Assembly (NCBI GenBank): GCA_022792335.1 | Contig: JAAWAV010000040.1 | Location: forward strand, 1 to 43,593 | Length of the DNA: 43,593 bases | DNA from: Lachnospiraceae bacterium | GTDB taxonomy: Bacteria > Bacillota > Clostridia > Lachnospirales > Lachnospiraceae | Reading direction: 5' to 3' | In this document: positions 1 through 9,320 of the stretch, piece after piece | Layout: each line of letters opens with the position of its first letter | Position numbering within the stretch: the stretch's first letter is position 1 | Program-made: the position numbers and the translations under genes | The notes under the pieces: generated by a model | What the model saw: the letters and a program-made list of their open reading frames with translations, nothing else | Database searches by the model: none | Told to the model about the DNA's origin: nothing

Positions 1-308
1 ATTTCCCTTGTAAATTGTTCATAAGGGCAATAACAAGGGAAATTACATCTTATTTCACTATATAAGTGTTTAAGGACTAAAAAGTATAGTTCAATAAATT
101 TATCTGCAAATTACAGATTTATCGGGTAGAACAAATACATTAACAAAGAGATAGACACAAAGCTGACAGATTTGTGAAAGGATTACAGATTATCGGCTTT
201 TTTGAATGATAAAAAGGAAGATTATAGTTTTGAGTAACCGGATGGTGTGCTTGCAATATATGAACCACCCGGATTAGACATTAGACATTGATAAATGATT
301 TTTTATAA
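1..308. other. Gene-free left edge
   Basis: No convincing gene was found. All three plus frames meet stops early, and the short minus ORF opening at base 22 has no ribosome site. A 10-bp perfect inverted repeat, ATTTCCCTTG (1-10) and CAAGGGAAAT (34-43), encloses a 23-base loop. The stretch is AT-rich with scattered short reading frames and may be decayed sequence downstream of argG. Confidence 0.5.
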
Positions 309-345
309 TAAAAAGAATCCTGCTTTTGCAGGACTCTTTTTTATT
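309..345 (-). terminator. Terminator of argG
   Basis: Read on the minus strand, AGTCCTGC, a short A-rich loop and GCAGGATT are followed by a run of T. It lies about 20 bases after the argG stop codon, as expected for an intrinsic terminator. Confidence 0.8.
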
Positions 346-366
346 TCACAGTCAGTGAAAGGTTTT

Positions 367-1578
367 TTAATTTTTTTCGATCTCCGCCATTTTCATGGAC
401 CGTACCAGAGTGGAGAGTCCGTAGAGATTGATGAATCCCTCCGCGTCGTGATGGTCATAGAGGTCGCCGGTGGTGAAGGAAGCGATGCTCTCATTGTACA
501 TGGAATAAGGGGAGGTGGTTCCCTGTTTGATGATATTACCCTTGTAGAGCTTCATTTTGCATTCCCCGGTAACGCAGGACTGGGTAGACTCCACAAATGC
601 CTGGCAGGCCTCCCTGAGAGGAGAGAACCATTTCGCAGAGTAGACAAGATCCGCGAACTTATTGCCGACATCTTTCTTCATAGCCAGAGTCTCTTTGTCC
701 AGAATCAGCTCTTCCAACTGGTCATGGGCTTCCATAAGGATGGTTCCGCCGGGAGTTTCATAGACGCCGCGGGATTTCATTCCTACCATCCTGTTTTCCA
801 CAATATCTACAATACCAATGCCGTGTTTGCCGCCAAGAGCGTTCAGCTTAGCAATCATCTCCGACAGCTTCATCTCCTTGCCGTTTAAAGCGACAGGAAC
901 GCCCTTTTTGAAGGAAATGGAAATGGTTTCGCCCTCTTCCGGAGCTTTTTCCGGCGTCTGACCCAGAACCAGCATGTGATCGTAATTGGGAGCGCATCCA
1001 GGATCTTCCAGCTCCAGTCCTTCATGGCTGATGTGCCAGAGATTCCGGTCGCGGCTGTAACTGTTGTCTGCCTTGAAAGGAAGCTTGATGTCGTGACGCT
1101 GGCAGTAGAGCAGCTCATCTTCCCGGGACTTCATATCCCAGATTCTCCAGGGAGCAATGATCTTAAGGCCAGGCGCCAGAGCCTTGATTCCAAGTTCAAA
1201 ACGTACCTGATCATTGCCTTTTCCCGTGGCGCCATGACAGATGGCGACCGCGCCTTCTTTTTCGGCGATGTCCACCAGAATCTTTGCGATCAGGGGCCTG
1301 GCCATGGCCGTGCCCAACAGATATTTATGCTCGTATACGGCTCCCGCCTTGATACAAGGGAGAATATATTCATCACAAAATTCATCAACAACATGCTCAA
1401 TATATAATTTGGAAGCGCCGGTGGAAAGCGCGCGCTCTTCCAGTCCGTCCAGCTCGTTTCCCTGTCCTACGTCGATACAGACACAAACGACCTCATAATC
1501 ATAATTTTCCTTGAGCCAGGGAATCAACACAGACGTATCCAGGCCGCCGGAATAAGCAAGAACGACTTTTTCCTTCAT
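367..1578 (-). CDS. argG: Argininosuccinate synthase
   Basis: Cytosolic ATP-dependent ligase joining citrulline and aspartate to form argininosuccinate, the penultimate step of arginine synthesis. The 403-residue length is normal for the family. The N-terminus [13 protein letters not shown] is the ATP-pyrophosphatase loop, and the conserved [12 protein letters not shown] and [14 protein letters not shown] motifs follow. The start is supported by a GAGGAGG ribosome site just upstream. The gene is divergent from argC across a 198-base region with one promoter per direction. No argH is present in this window, so the last step must be encoded elsewhere. Confidence 0.97.
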   Translation of the reverse strand: MKEKVVLAYSGGLDTSVLIPWLKENYDYEVVCVCIDVGQGNELDGLEERALSTGASKLYIEHVVDEFCDEYILPCIKAGAVYEHKYLLGTAMARPLIAKILVDIAEKEGAVAICHGATGKGNDQVRFELGIKALAPGLKIIAPWRIWDMKSREDELLYCQRHDIKLPFKADNSYSRDRNLWHISHEGLELEDPGCAPNYDHMLVLGQTPEKAPEEGETISISFKKGVPVALNGKEMKLSEMIAKLNALGGKHGIGIVDIVENRMVGMKSRGVYETPGGTILMEAHDQLEELILDKETLAMKKDVGNKFADLVYSAKWFSPLREACQAFVESTQSCVTGECKMKLYKGNIIKQGTTSPYSMYNESIASFTTGDLYDHHDAEGFINLYGLSTLVRSMKMAEIEKN

Positions 1579-1638
1579 AATATTTATTCCTCCTCGTAAA
1601 ACTTTTATGTTTTCATTTTATGTTTGATTGCAGGAATA

Positions 1639-1667
1639 AATATACAATATAATTCAAGAAAATGCAA
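1639..1667 (-). promoter_or_regulatory. argG promoter
   Basis: On the minus strand TTGCAT (1662-1667), a 17-base spacer and TATATT (1639-1644) form a good sigma-A type promoter about 60 bases before the argG start. Confidence 0.65.
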
Positions 1668-1694
1668 GCCCTAAATTTAAAATAAAAAAACGAC

Positions 1695-1723
1695 TTGCAT
1701 ATTATTCATCTATAATGTATAAT
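1695..1723 (+). promoter_or_regulatory. argC promoter
   Basis: TTGCAT (1695-1700), a 17-base spacer and a perfect TATAAT (1718-1723) lie 53 bases before the argC start. The promoter mirrors the argG promoter, which carries the same TTGCAT. Confidence 0.75.
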
Positions 1724-1732
1724 TATGAATCA
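1696..1732. promoter_or_regulatory. Candidate ArgR-type operator
   Basis: AT-rich half sites ATTCAT (1704-1709) and ATGAAT (1725-1730) form a spaced palindrome over the argC -10 region. TGCATATTATTCA (1696-1708) is close to the known ArgR box pattern TGAAT-W4-ATTCA. The match is imperfect, so binding by ArgR is an inference from position over an arginine-gene promoter. Confidence 0.35.
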
Positions 1733-1776
1733 GTTCAGAAAGGAATCAGAAGAAATGCAAAAAGAAAGGGAAAACA

Positions 1777-2817
1777 ATGATTAAAGCGGGAATTATCGGT
1801 TCTACCGGATATGCGGGAGCGGAACTGGCAGGACTTCTTCTGGGACATCCTGAGGCAGAGGTAGTCTGGTACGGTTCCAGAAGCTATACGGGTCAGGAAT
1901 ATACCTCTATCTATCGAAATATGTTCCGAATGCTGGATGCAAAGTGTCTGGATGATAATCTGGAGGAACTGGCAGATGAAGCAGATGTGATATTCACGGC
2001 GACGCCTCAGGGATTTTGCGCCTCCGTGATGAGCGACAGGATTCTGGAAAAAGCCAGGGTTGTGGACTTAAGCGCAGATTTTCGCATAAAAGATGTAAAA
2101 ATATACGAAAAATGGTATGGGTTGGAGCATAAAAGTCCTCAGTACATAGAAAAGGCCGTCTACGGGCTCTGTGAGATCAACCGGGAAGAAATAAAGAGAA
2201 CCAGATTGGTAGCCAATCCCGGCTGTTATACTACCTGTTCGATCCTGACCCTGTATCCGCTGGTCAAGGAGGGAGTGGTGGAACTTTCTTCTATTATTAT
2301 TGATGCGAAGTCAGGGACATCCGGAGCTGGACGGGGAGCGAAAGTTCCGAATCTGTTCTGCGAGGTCAATGAAAATATTAAGGCCTACGGGATAGGGAAC
2401 CACCGCCATACACCGGAGATTGAAGAGCAGCTTGGGCTTGCCTGCGGGGAAAATGTAATCCTGAACTTTACCCCTCATCTCATTCCCATGAACAGAGGAA
2501 TCCTGGCCACAGCTTATGCATTTTTAAAGAGACCCTTTTCCTATGAGGAGATAAAAGGTATCTATGAAAAATATTATGGAGAGGAACTCTTTATCCGCCT
2601 TCTGCCGGAAGGGGTTTATCCGGAGACAAGGTGGACGGAGGGAAGCAACTTTGTGGACATTAATTTTAAGATTGACGAACGGACGGGCAGGATTATTGCC
2701 ATCGGGGCCCTGGACAATCTGGTCAAGGGGGCGGCAGGACAGGCGATCCAGAATATGAACCTGATGTTCGGACTTCCGGAAGTCCTGGGTCTGGAAAGAG
2801 TTCCTTTATTTCCATAA
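1777..2817 (+). CDS. argC: N-acetyl-gamma-glutamyl-phosphate reductase
   Basis: NADPH-dependent cytosolic enzyme reducing N-acetylglutamyl phosphate to the semialdehyde, the third step of arginine synthesis. The N-terminal GIIGSTGYAGAELAGLL is the dinucleotide-binding loop. The active-site cysteine is Cys150 within NPGCYTT. The 346-residue length is typical. It is the first gene of the plus-strand arginine cluster, transcribed from the TATAAT promoter just upstream. The start has a weak purine-rich ribosome site (AAAGGGAAAA). Confidence 0.97.
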   Translation: MIKAGIIGSTGYAGAELAGLLLGHPEAEVVWYGSRSYTGQEYTSIYRNMFRMLDAKCLDDNLEELADEADVIFTATPQGFCASVMSDRILEKARVVDLSADFRIKDVKIYEKWYGLEHKSPQYIEKAVYGLCEINREEIKRTRLVANPGCYTTCSILTLYPLVKEGVVELSSIIIDAKSGTSGAGRGAKVPNLFCEVNENIKAYGIGNHRHTPEIEEQLGLACGENVILNFTPHLIPMNRGILATAYAFLKRPFSYEEIKGIYEKYYGEELFIRLLPEGVYPETRWTEGSNFVDINFKIDERTGRIIAIGALDNLVKGAAGQAIQNMNLMFGLPEVLGLERVPLFP

Positions 2818-3002
2818 AGTATAGAAGCTTGGCGGAAGAAAAGTAGCTTTTTCCTTTCATGGGAAAGTGCGTCCGGTGAAACAAAAACGCTCCGCGGGGA
2901 GCGTAGGGTCTGCCCCAGCGAAGCAAGGGTACAAAACACCTTTCTTCTTAAAGCGGAACTTAGAAACCAGAGCTTAGAAATCAAAGAAAGAGAAAATAGA
3001 TT
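2818..3002. other. argC-argJ spacer with small hairpin
   Basis: This 185-base gap is long for an operon. It contains a perfect 7-bp stem ACGCTCC/GGAGCGT (2887-2893, 2898-2904) with a GCGG loop but no T-tract, so it is not an obvious terminator. Two copies of the phrase CTTAGAAA lie near the end. I found no gene and no convincing promoter. Confidence 0.5.
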
Positions 3003-4226
3003 ATGAGATGGATTGAGGGCGGCGTGACGGCGCCGAAGGGGTTCCAGGCGGCGGGGATAAGCGCTGGGATTAAAAAGGGAAAAACAAAGGATATGGCCAT
3101 GGTTTACAGTGAGGTTCCCTGTCAGGCGGCGGGGGTCTTTACGACCAATGTGGTAAAAGCGGCTCCGGTCAGATGGGATTATGAAGTGGTACATAAAAGT
3201 GCATATGCCCAGGCGGTGGTTGTAAACAGCGGGGTTGCCAATGCATGTACCGGGGAGGAAGGGCTTCGCCACTGTGCGGAGACGGCAAAGGCGGCAGGGG
3301 AGGCGCTGGGGATTTTGGACAGGGCTGTACTGGTGGCTTCCACCGGGGTCATCGGTGCAAAACTTCCTATGGACAAAATCAAAGCTGGCGTAGAGGTACT
3401 GGCAAAGTCCCTGGGAGCGGACCGGGAGGCCGGAAAACAGGCGGCTGAAGCGATTATGACCACGGATACGAAGTCGAAAGAGGTCGCTGTAGAAGTCGAA
3501 ATTGGCGGAAAGACGGTGACTGTGGCCGGTATGTGCAAAGGTTCCGGTATGATTCACCCCAATATGGCGACCATGCTCTGCTTTGTGACAAGTGATGTGA
3601 AGATTTCCGGAGCGCTTTTGCAAAAAGCCCTCAGCGACGATGTGGTAGACACCTTCAATATGATTTCTGTAGACGGGGACACCTCTACCAACGATAGTGT
3701 TTTGCTTTTGGCTAACGGCATGGCGGAGAATGAGGAGATTCAGGAGGAGAATGAAGATTACCGGATGTTCTGTCAGGCGCTTCACCAAGTGATGGAGGAG
3801 CTTTCCAAGAAAATCGCCGGGGACGGCGAGGGGGCGACCTGCCTGTTTGAGGTGAAGATTTTGGGAGCGCCTACGAAAGAAGCGGCAAGAAGGTTGGCCA
3901 AATCCGTGGTGACGTCCAGTCTTACCAAAGCGGCTGTTTACGGACATGACGCCAACTGGGGAAGGATTCTCTGTGCGCTGGGTTATTCTGGGATATCCTT
4001 TGATCCGGAACAGGTGGATATCTGGTTTGAGAGTCAGGCAGGGAAGTTAAAGATCGTGGAGAACGGCGTCTCCACCGGTTACAGCGAGGAGGAAGCGACG
4101 AAAATCCTTTCGGAAGAGGCGGTGACGGCTATCGCCGATATGAAGGCAGGAGAAGAATCCGCCACGGCTTGGGGATGTGACCTGACCTACGACTATGTGA
4201 AGATCAATGCCGACTATCGCTCCTGA
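3003..4226 (+). CDS. argJ: Glutamate N-acetyltransferase / amino-acid acetyltransferase
   Basis: Transfers acetyl from N-acetylornithine to glutamate, making the acetylated arginine pathway cyclic. The precursor self-cleaves before a nucleophilic threonine, seen here as Thr190 in the motif KGSGMIHPNMA-TML. The HDANWGRI motif of the beta chain is also present. The length of 407 residues is normal. Many ArgJ proteins are bifunctional and also use acetyl-CoA; the sequence alone does not settle this. It lies between argC and the symporter gene. No argE-type deacetylase is seen here, consistent with ArgJ recycling. Confidence 0.96.
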   Translation: MRWIEGGVTAPKGFQAAGISAGIKKGKTKDMAMVYSEVPCQAAGVFTTNVVKAAPVRWDYEVVHKSAYAQAVVVNSGVANACTGEEGLRHCAETAKAAGEALGILDRAVLVASTGVIGAKLPMDKIKAGVEVLAKSLGADREAGKQAAEAIMTTDTKSKEVAVEVEIGGKTVTVAGMCKGSGMIHPNMATMLCFVTSDVKISGALLQKALSDDVVDTFNMISVDGDTSTNDSVLLLANGMAENEEIQEENEDYRMFCQALHQVMEELSKKIAGDGEGATCLFEVKILGAPTKEAARRLAKSVVTSSLTKAAVYGHDANWGRILCALGYSGISFDPEQVDIWFESQAGKLKIVENGVSTGYSEEEATKILSEEAVTAIADMKAGEESATAWGCDLTYDYVKINADYRS

Positions 4227-4241
4227 TACTTTGTCCTGCTC

Positions 4242-4270
4242 TTGCCATTCGGCAGAAAATAAGGTATACT
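4242..4270 (+). promoter_or_regulatory. Promoter before the NSS symporter
   Basis: TTGCCA (4242-4247), 17 bases and TATACT (4265-4270) lie just after argJ and 31 bases before the symporter start. It could drive the symporter and argBD separately from argCJ. Confidence 0.65.
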
Positions 4271-4301
4271 GGCTTGGAATATAAAAAGGGGGTTTCATAA
4301 G

Positions 4302-5675
4302 ATGAAACGAGAGAGATTTTCTTCCAGGCTGGGTTTTATCCTGATTTCTGCCGGATGCGCCATCGGCCTGGGCAATGTATGGCGTTTTCCCTACATTACC
4401 GGAAAGTACGGCGGCGCTGCCTTTGTGCTGCTTTATATTTTCTTTCTGTTGATCCTGGGCCTGCCGATTATGGTAGCGGAGCTGGCTGTGGGAAGAGCGA
4501 GCCAAAAGAGCGCGGCCCATTCCTTTGATGTACTGGAGCCGGTGGGCAGCAAGTGGCACTGGTACAAATGGGGAGCCATGGCGGGGAACTATCTGCTGAT
4601 GATGTTTTACACCACCATTGCAGGCTGGATGCTTTATTATGTGTATAAGATGGCGTCCGGACAGTTTGTGGGACTAAATACGGAGCAGGTGGCGGGAGAG
4701 TTTGCGACGATGACTCAGAAGCCGGGGCTGATGGCCGCCTTTATGGTGATAATTGTGGTGTTCTGTTTCGGAATCTGCGCCATCGGCCTTCAAAAAGGTG
4801 TGGAGCGCATCACAAAGGTTATGATGATCAGCCTGTTGCTTATGATGATTGTGCTGGCGATCCGCTCTGTCACTTTGCCGGGCGGCGGCGAAGGGCTTAA
4901 GTTCTACCTGGTGCCGGATTTTAGCAAGTTTCAGGAATACGGAATTTTTGAAGTGCTTTATGCGGCCATGGGTCAGGCCTTCTTTACGTTAAGTCTTGGG
5001 ATCGGCGCTATCGCCATTTTCGGAAGCTATATCGGCAAGGATCGGAGGCTGATGGGAGAGGCGGTCAGCATTACAGCGCTGGATACGCTGGTGGCGCTGA
5101 TTGCAGGTCTGATTATTTTTCCGGCCTGCTTTGCCTACAAGGTCAATCCAGGCGAAGGCCCCAGTCTGATTTTTATCACTCTGCCGAATGTGTTTAATGA
5201 AATGGCCTTTGGGCAGCTCTGGGGAACTTTGTTTTTTATCTTTATGTTTTTTGCGGCAATCTCTACGGTTATTGCCGTCTTTGAAAATATTATATCATTT
5301 GCTACGGATTTAACGGGCTGTTCCAGAAAAAAAGCAGTCCTTGTCAATATAGTTGTGATCAGCGTTTTGTCCCTGCCCTGCGTGCTGGGCTTTAATCTCT
5401 GGAGTGGGTTTGCTCCTCTGGGCGCCGGCAGCAATGTGCTTGATCTGGAAGATTTCCTGGTCAGCAACAACCTGCTTCCCTTGGGAAGCCTGGTTTATCT
5501 GCTGTTTTGCGTCACCAGATACGGCTGGGGATGGAAGAACTTTACGGAGGAGGCCAATGCAGGCAAGGGACTTAAGTTCCCGGGCTGGGCAAGATGGTAT
5601 GTGACGATCCTCCTGCCTCTGATTGTATTGTTTATCTTTGTCTGGGGGTATATTTCAAAGTTTTTCCTTGGTTGA
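4302..5675 (+). CDS. Neurotransmitter:sodium symporter family transporter
   Basis: Membrane transporter of the NSS (SNF) family; bacterial relatives such as LeuT and MhsT import amino acids with sodium. The 457 residues are rich in hydrophobic segments, consistent with 11-12 helices. The family signature [12 protein letters not shown] occupies the first helix, and [21 protein letters not shown] matches the helix 6 region that lines the substrate site. A GGGGG-rich ribosome site precedes the ATG. It sits between argJ and argB in the same direction, with a 34-base gap to argB. That suggests an amino-acid substrate tied to arginine metabolism, but substrate cannot be read from sequence. Confidence 0.93.
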   Translation: MKRERFSSRLGFILISAGCAIGLGNVWRFPYITGKYGGAAFVLLYIFFLLILGLPIMVAELAVGRASQKSAAHSFDVLEPVGSKWHWYKWGAMAGNYLLMMFYTTIAGWMLYYVYKMASGQFVGLNTEQVAGEFATMTQKPGLMAAFMVIIVVFCFGICAIGLQKGVERITKVMMISLLLMMIVLAIRSVTLPGGGEGLKFYLVPDFSKFQEYGIFEVLYAAMGQAFFTLSLGIGAIAIFGSYIGKDRRLMGEAVSITALDTLVALIAGLIIFPACFAYKVNPGEGPSLIFITLPNVFNEMAFGQLWGTLFFIFMFFAAISTVIAVFENIISFATDLTGCSRKKAVLVNIVVISVLSLPCVLGFNLWSGFAPLGAGSNVLDLEDFLVSNNLLPLGSLVYLLFCVTRYGWGWKNFTEEANAGKGLKFPGWARWYVTILLPLIVLFIFVWGYISKFFLG

Positions 5676-5709
5676 TCGGAACGTCCGTGGCGGAAAGGAA
5701 CATCAGATT

Positions 5710-6606
5710 ATGGAAATGGATGCACGGATTATGCATAAGGCGGAGGTGCTCATCGAGGCCCTCCCCTATATCCGGAGGTTTAACCGGAAAGTCATCGTGG
5801 TTAAATACGGCGGCAGCGCCATGGTGGATCAGGAACTGAAACGGGACGTTATCAAAGATGTGGTGCTTTTAAAGCTGGTCGGGTTTAAGCCCATTATCGT
5901 TCACGGCGGCGGAAAAGAAATCAGCGGCTGGGCAGAGCGGGTGGGAATGGAGCCCCGCTTCATCAACGGGCTGCGAGTGACGGATGCGCCGACCATGGAA
6001 ATCGCGGAAATGGTATTAAACCGGGTCAACAAAGGCCTTGTCCAGATGGTACAGGAACTGGGAGTCAAGGCGGTGGGCATCAGTGGAAAAGACGGCGGTC
6101 TCCTGAATGTGGAGAAGCGGACTCCAGGAGGGGCGGACATCGGTTTCGTGGGTTCCATCAAGCATGTCAGTCCCAAAATCCTCTATGATCTTCTGGAAAA
6201 GGACTTTCTTCCGATCGTCTGTCCCATCGGTTACGACGACAATTTCGACACGTATAACATCAATGCCGACGACGCGGCCTGTGCCATCGCCAAGGAAATG
6301 AATGCGGAGAAGCTGGCGTTTCTCACAGACGTGGAGGGCGTTTATCGGGATTTTGAGGACAAATCCAGCCTAATTTCGGAGCTTTCTTTGGAGGAGGCGG
6401 AGCAGTTTATTTCCAGAGGAATGGCCGGGGGCGGCATGATACCCAAGCTGCAAAGCTGTGTGGACGCGCTGAAGGAAGGCGTATCCAGAGTACATATTCT
6501 GGACGGCAGGATTCCTCATTGTCTGCTTCTGGAAATCTTCACCAACAAAGGAATCGGAACAGCGATTTTAAACGGCAGGGAGGAGCGGTATTACTATGAA
6601 GGCTGA
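5710..6606 (+). CDS. argB: Acetylglutamate kinase
   Basis: Phosphorylates N-acetylglutamate with ATP, the second step of the pathway and often the arginine-inhibited one. The frame is open from 5623, inside the symporter gene, but homology begins at about [13 protein letters not shown] therefore take ATG 5710, which has an AAAGGA upstream and gives 298 residues. ATG 5716 is an alternative. The glycine-rich KYGGSAM near the N-terminus and IVHGGGKEI form the nucleotide and phosphate loops of the amino-acid kinase fold. The gene overlaps argD by 11 bases, indicating translational coupling. Confidence 0.95.
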   Translation: MEMDARIMHKAEVLIEALPYIRRFNRKVIVVKYGGSAMVDQELKRDVIKDVVLLKLVGFKPIIVHGGGKEISGWAERVGMEPRFINGLRVTDAPTMEIAEMVLNRVNKGLVQMVQELGVKAVGISGKDGGLLNVEKRTPGGADIGFVGSIKHVSPKILYDLLEKDFLPIVCPIGYDDNFDTYNINADDAACAIAKEMNAEKLAFLTDVEGVYRDFEDKSSLISELSLEEAEQFISRGMAGGGMIPKLQSCVDALKEGVSRVHILDGRIPHCLLLEIFTNKGIGTAILNGREERYYYEG

Positions 6607-7783
6607 GGCATATATGAAACGGGGGGAGCAGGTACTTCTCCATACCTATAATCGGACGCCTGTGGTATTCGACCGGGGCGAGGGGGTATACCTCTATGAC
6701 GTGGACGGAAAGAAATACCTGGATTTTGCGGCTGGTATTGCCGTAGTAGGCCTTGGCTATGGCAATCCTGAATTTGAGGACGCCCTGAAAAACCAGGTAG
6801 AAAAGCTGACCCATACTTCCAATCTGTATTATAATTTTCCGGCTATCGAGGCGGCGGAAAAACTGGTGAAGGCATCCGGTATGGACCGGGTGTTTTTCAC
6901 CAACAGCGGGACGGAGGCAATAGAGGGAGCCATTAAGACAGCCAGAAAGTATGCGGCGAAAAAGGATAAAACTAAAGACCACGAGATCATTGCCATGGAC
7001 CACTCTTTTCATGGGAGGAGTATGGGTTCTTTGTCTGTCACAGGAAATCCTCATTATCAGGAGGACTTTAAGCCCCTTCTTTCCGGTATTCATTTTGCGG
7101 AGTATAACAATCTGGAAAGCGTTGTATCCCTGGTAAATGAAAAGACCTGCGCCATTCTTCTGGAACCGATTCAAGGAGAGGGCGGTATTTATCCGGCGGA
7201 CCCGGAATTTCTGCAGGGGGTAAGAAAGCTCTGCGATGAGAAAGACATCCTTCTGATTTTTGACGAGATCCAGTGTGGCATGGGAAGAAGCGGAAAGATG
7301 TTTGCCTGCCAGAGGGCAGGCGTCAAACCGGATGTGATGGCAGTGGCGAAGGCGCTTGGGAACGGCCTCCCCATCGGAGCGTTCTTGACCACAGAGAAAG
7401 CGGCAGTCCTGGCGCCGGGGGATCACGGAACCACGTATGGCGGCAATCCTCTGGTCTGCGCCGGAGCAAGCGCGGTGCTTGATATTTTTGAGAAGGAGCA
7501 TATCCTTGAAAATGTAAACCGGGTGGGAGCATATCTCTGGGAGAAGCTTAAGGAGTTTAAGGAAAAGTATCCAAAGATTAGAGCACACAGGGGTGTCGGT
7601 CTGATTCAGGGGCTGGAGTTTGAGGAAGCTCCCGGGAAGATAGCAGCGGCGGCCATGAGAAAAGGTGTGATTCTGATTACGGCAGAGCATAACGTTCTCC
7701 GCTTCGTTCCACCGCTGATTATAAAGGAAGCGCATGTGGATGAGATGATCCGGGCGTTGGAGGCGGCGATAGAAGAAGCTTGA
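6596..7783 (+). CDS. argD: Acetylornithine aminotransferase
   Basis: PLP-dependent class III aminotransferase converting N-acetylglutamate semialdehyde to N-acetylornithine. The Schiff-base lysine is Lys252 in [26 protein letters not shown] carries the PLP-ring aspartate, and [15 protein letters not shown] binds phosphate. The 395-residue length is typical. The start at 6596 lies inside the end of argB and has a GGGAGGAG ribosome site; ATG 6614 is possible. The stop codon overlaps a 19-base sequence also found in the repeat element at 38253-38271. Confidence 0.95.
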   Translation: MKAEAYMKRGEQVLLHTYNRTPVVFDRGEGVYLYDVDGKKYLDFAAGIAVVGLGYGNPEFEDALKNQVEKLTHTSNLYYNFPAIEAAEKLVKASGMDRVFFTNSGTEAIEGAIKTARKYAAKKDKTKDHEIIAMDHSFHGRSMGSLSVTGNPHYQEDFKPLLSGIHFAEYNNLESVVSLVNEKTCAILLEPIQGEGGIYPADPEFLQGVRKLCDEKDILLIFDEIQCGMGRSGKMFACQRAGVKPDVMAVAKALGNGLPIGAFLTTEKAAVLAPGDHGTTYGGNPLVCAGASAVLDIFEKEHILENVNRVGAYLWEKLKEFKEKYPKIRAHRGVGLIQGLEFEEAPGKIAAAAMRKGVILITAEHNVLRFVPPLIIKEAHVDEMIRALEAAIEEA

Positions 7784-7800
7784 TTTTCAAGGCAGACGGT

Positions 7801-7826
7801 AAAAGGCCTTGACGGCCTTTTTTGCT
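7801..7826 (+). terminator. argD terminator
   Basis: A perfect 8-bp stem AAAAGGCC/GGCCTTTT with a 5-base loop, continuing into T residues, lies 17 bases past argD. Confidence 0.85.
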
Positions 7827-7842
7827 TTACTTTATAGGAAGA

Positions 7843-7880
7843 GCAGGTGGCATAGAGGAAAAATGCCGCCTGCCCTTTTT
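7843..7880 (+). terminator. Second terminator after argD
   Basis: GCAGGTGGCA (7843-7852) pairs with TGCCGCCTGC (7864-7873) at 9 of 10 positions and is followed by CCTTTTTAT. The two hairpins in tandem firmly close the arginine cluster. Confidence 0.7.
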
Positions 7881-8013
7881 ATATTGAATGATTCCTGTTG
7901 TTTTCGGTTACACTACTTTCAAGGAAAAGAAACTGCCCGTATTGCACATAAAACCTGTTCGGAGTCTTTGTCTGAAAGGCCGTGCGGGTGGTTTCAGAAC
8001 GGAGGAATCGTTT

Positions 8014-8442
8014 ATGTTTGGAGTACTGCTCGCTCTGCTTTCCGGGGCGCTTATGAGTATCCAGGGAGTATTCAATACGGAAGTGACAAAAGCCAGCAGT
8101 GTCTGGGTGGCGGCCGGGTTTGTTCAGCTCACCGCCTTTTTAACCTGCGTGGCCGCCTGGTTTTTTACGGGACGGGAACCTGTGCTGGCCTTCTGGCAAG
8201 TGGAACCGAAGTATATGTTACTTGGCGGTGTCATGGGGGCCTTTATTACGTATACAGTCATTGAGGCCATGGGGAGCCTGGGACCGGCCAGAGCTGCCAT
8301 GCTGATCGTAGTAGCTCAGGTGGCCGTGGCTTATGTCATTGAACTTTTTGGACTCTTTGGTATGGAAAAAGCAGAATTTGAATGGCACAAGCTTTTGGGC
8401 ATGATAATTTCCGTGGCCGGAATCGTAATTTTTAAGTGGTAG
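8014..8442 (+). CDS. YdcZ/DUF606-type DMT superfamily small transporter
   Basis: Small inner-membrane protein of 142 residues with about four or five hydrophobic segments: FGVLLALLSGALMSIQG, VAAGFVQLTAFLTCVAAW, LLGGVMGAFITYTVIEAMG, AAMLIVVAQVAVAYVIELFG and LLGMIISVAGIVIF. This matches the half-size DMT transporters of the YdcZ type, which often act as pairs or dimers. The frame is open from 7888, but ATG 8014 has a clear GGAGGA ribosome site and begins at the first membrane helix. It stands alone between terminators and the comEA promoter. Substrate unknown. Confidence 0.8.
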   Translation: MFGVLLALLSGALMSIQGVFNTEVTKASSVWVAAGFVQLTAFLTCVAAWFFTGREPVLAFWQVEPKYMLLGGVMGAFITYTVIEAMGSLGPARAAMLIVVAQVAVAYVIELFGLFGMEKAEFEWHKLLGMIISVAGIVIFKW

Positions 8443-8446
8443 GCAC

Positions 8447-8475
8447 TTGTAAAGACGAGGGGTTTCAGGTAGAAT
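8447..8475 (+). promoter_or_regulatory. comEA promoter
   Basis: TTGTAA (8447-8452), 17 bases and TAGAAT (8470-8475) lie 44 bases before the chosen comEA start. Confidence 0.6.
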
Positions 8476-8519
8476 AAAGAGGTGTGAGAACTGTAGGTAT
8501 CCGCCGGAAGGAGGATGCC

Positions 8520-9281
8520 ATGTACGGAAAAAAAGAAAAAATCAGATTTACAGGATGGATAACCCTTTTACTTTTGTCAGCGTTTTTTGCAGGGCTTTCC
8601 GGATGTGGAAAAGAACCGTCTCTGATTTTGGAAACGCTTCCTGTTTCAGGTGAGGCAGAGGGCGGAAGGGATGGAAGCCAGAAGGAGGAAACCGGAGTCA
8701 AAGAAAAGCAAAACGCAGATGACGCAGACGGTGTTGGAACACGGGAAGAGGGAGCGGCCGGGGACAGTGCGAATACCCAAGTAGAAACCATGGCGGAAAT
8801 GTTCCAGGTCCATGTCTGCGGCGCTGTAAAACGTCCGGGAGTTTACATGCTGCCGGCGGGAAGCCGGGTCTTTGAGGCGCTGGACGCGGCCGGAGGTGCG
8901 ACGGAGGACGCGGCCGGAGATTATCTGAATCTGGCGGATATGGTGTCCGACGGATCCAAAGTCAGAGTGCCCTTTCTTTCAGAACTTTCCAAAGATGAGG
9001 TCTACGGAGAGGCGGGAGTATTTGGAGCGGCTGGGACCGGAGGGCCGGAAGAGAACGTCTCTGGATTTGAAGAACCTGTGGATTTGAACAGCGCGGACAA
9101 GGAGGCTTTGATGACCTTGCCCGGCATAGGAGAAGCGAGAGCGGAGGCTGTGATTTCCTGGCGGGAAGAGCATGGAGGGTTTGGAAAACCGGAGGATATC
9201 ATGCTGGTGCCAGGTATCAAGGAAGCTGCCTATGAAAAACTGAAAGATAAAATTACAGTAAAAACCGGAAAGATAAAATGA
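8520..9281 (+). CDS. comEA: ComEA-like DNA-binding lipoprotein
   Basis: Likely surface DNA receptor for transformation. From ATG 8520, which has a GGAAGGAGG ribosome site, it is 253 residues. A signal peptide ends in the lipobox LSGC (Cys29), implying lipid anchoring. A low-complexity charged linker (about 35-90) precedes an SLBB-type domain (VHVCGAVKRPGVYMLPAGS, about 95-150). The C-terminal tandem helix-hairpin-helix domain carries LNSADKEALMTLPGIGEARA and DIMLVPGIKEAAYEKL. ComEA proteins more often use an uncleaved transmembrane anchor, so the lipobox is a variation. It is followed by a two-component system and later comEC. Confidence 0.88.
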   Translation: MYGKKEKIRFTGWITLLLLSAFFAGLSGCGKEPSLILETLPVSGEAEGGRDGSQKEETGVKEKQNADDADGVGTREEGAAGDSANTQVETMAEMFQVHVCGAVKRPGVYMLPAGSRVFEALDAAGGATEDAAGDYLNLADMVSDGSKVRVPFLSELSKDEVYGEAGVFGAAGTGGPEENVSGFEEPVDLNSADKEALMTLPGIGEARAEAVISWREEHGGFGKPEDIMLVPGIKEAAYEKLKDKITVKTGKIK

Positions 9282-9320
9282 CGATCAGGTAAGTAGCTAG
9301 TTGAAGGGCAGGGTGAGCAG

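Noticed and set aside
1-294. Possible truncated gene at the left edge
   Set aside because: Frames close within about 20 codons, and the minus start at base 22 has no ribosome site.
2887-2904. Hairpin as a terminator between argC and argJ
   Set aside because: The stem is good, but AGGGTC follows instead of a T-tract.
2616-3947. 443-codon minus ORF over argC/argJ
   Set aside because: It lies opposite two clear enzymes, has no recognisable domain or ribosome site, and results from the codon bias of the real strand.
6539-7735. 398-codon minus ORF over argD
   Set aside because: Antisense shadow of a conserved aminotransferase gene.
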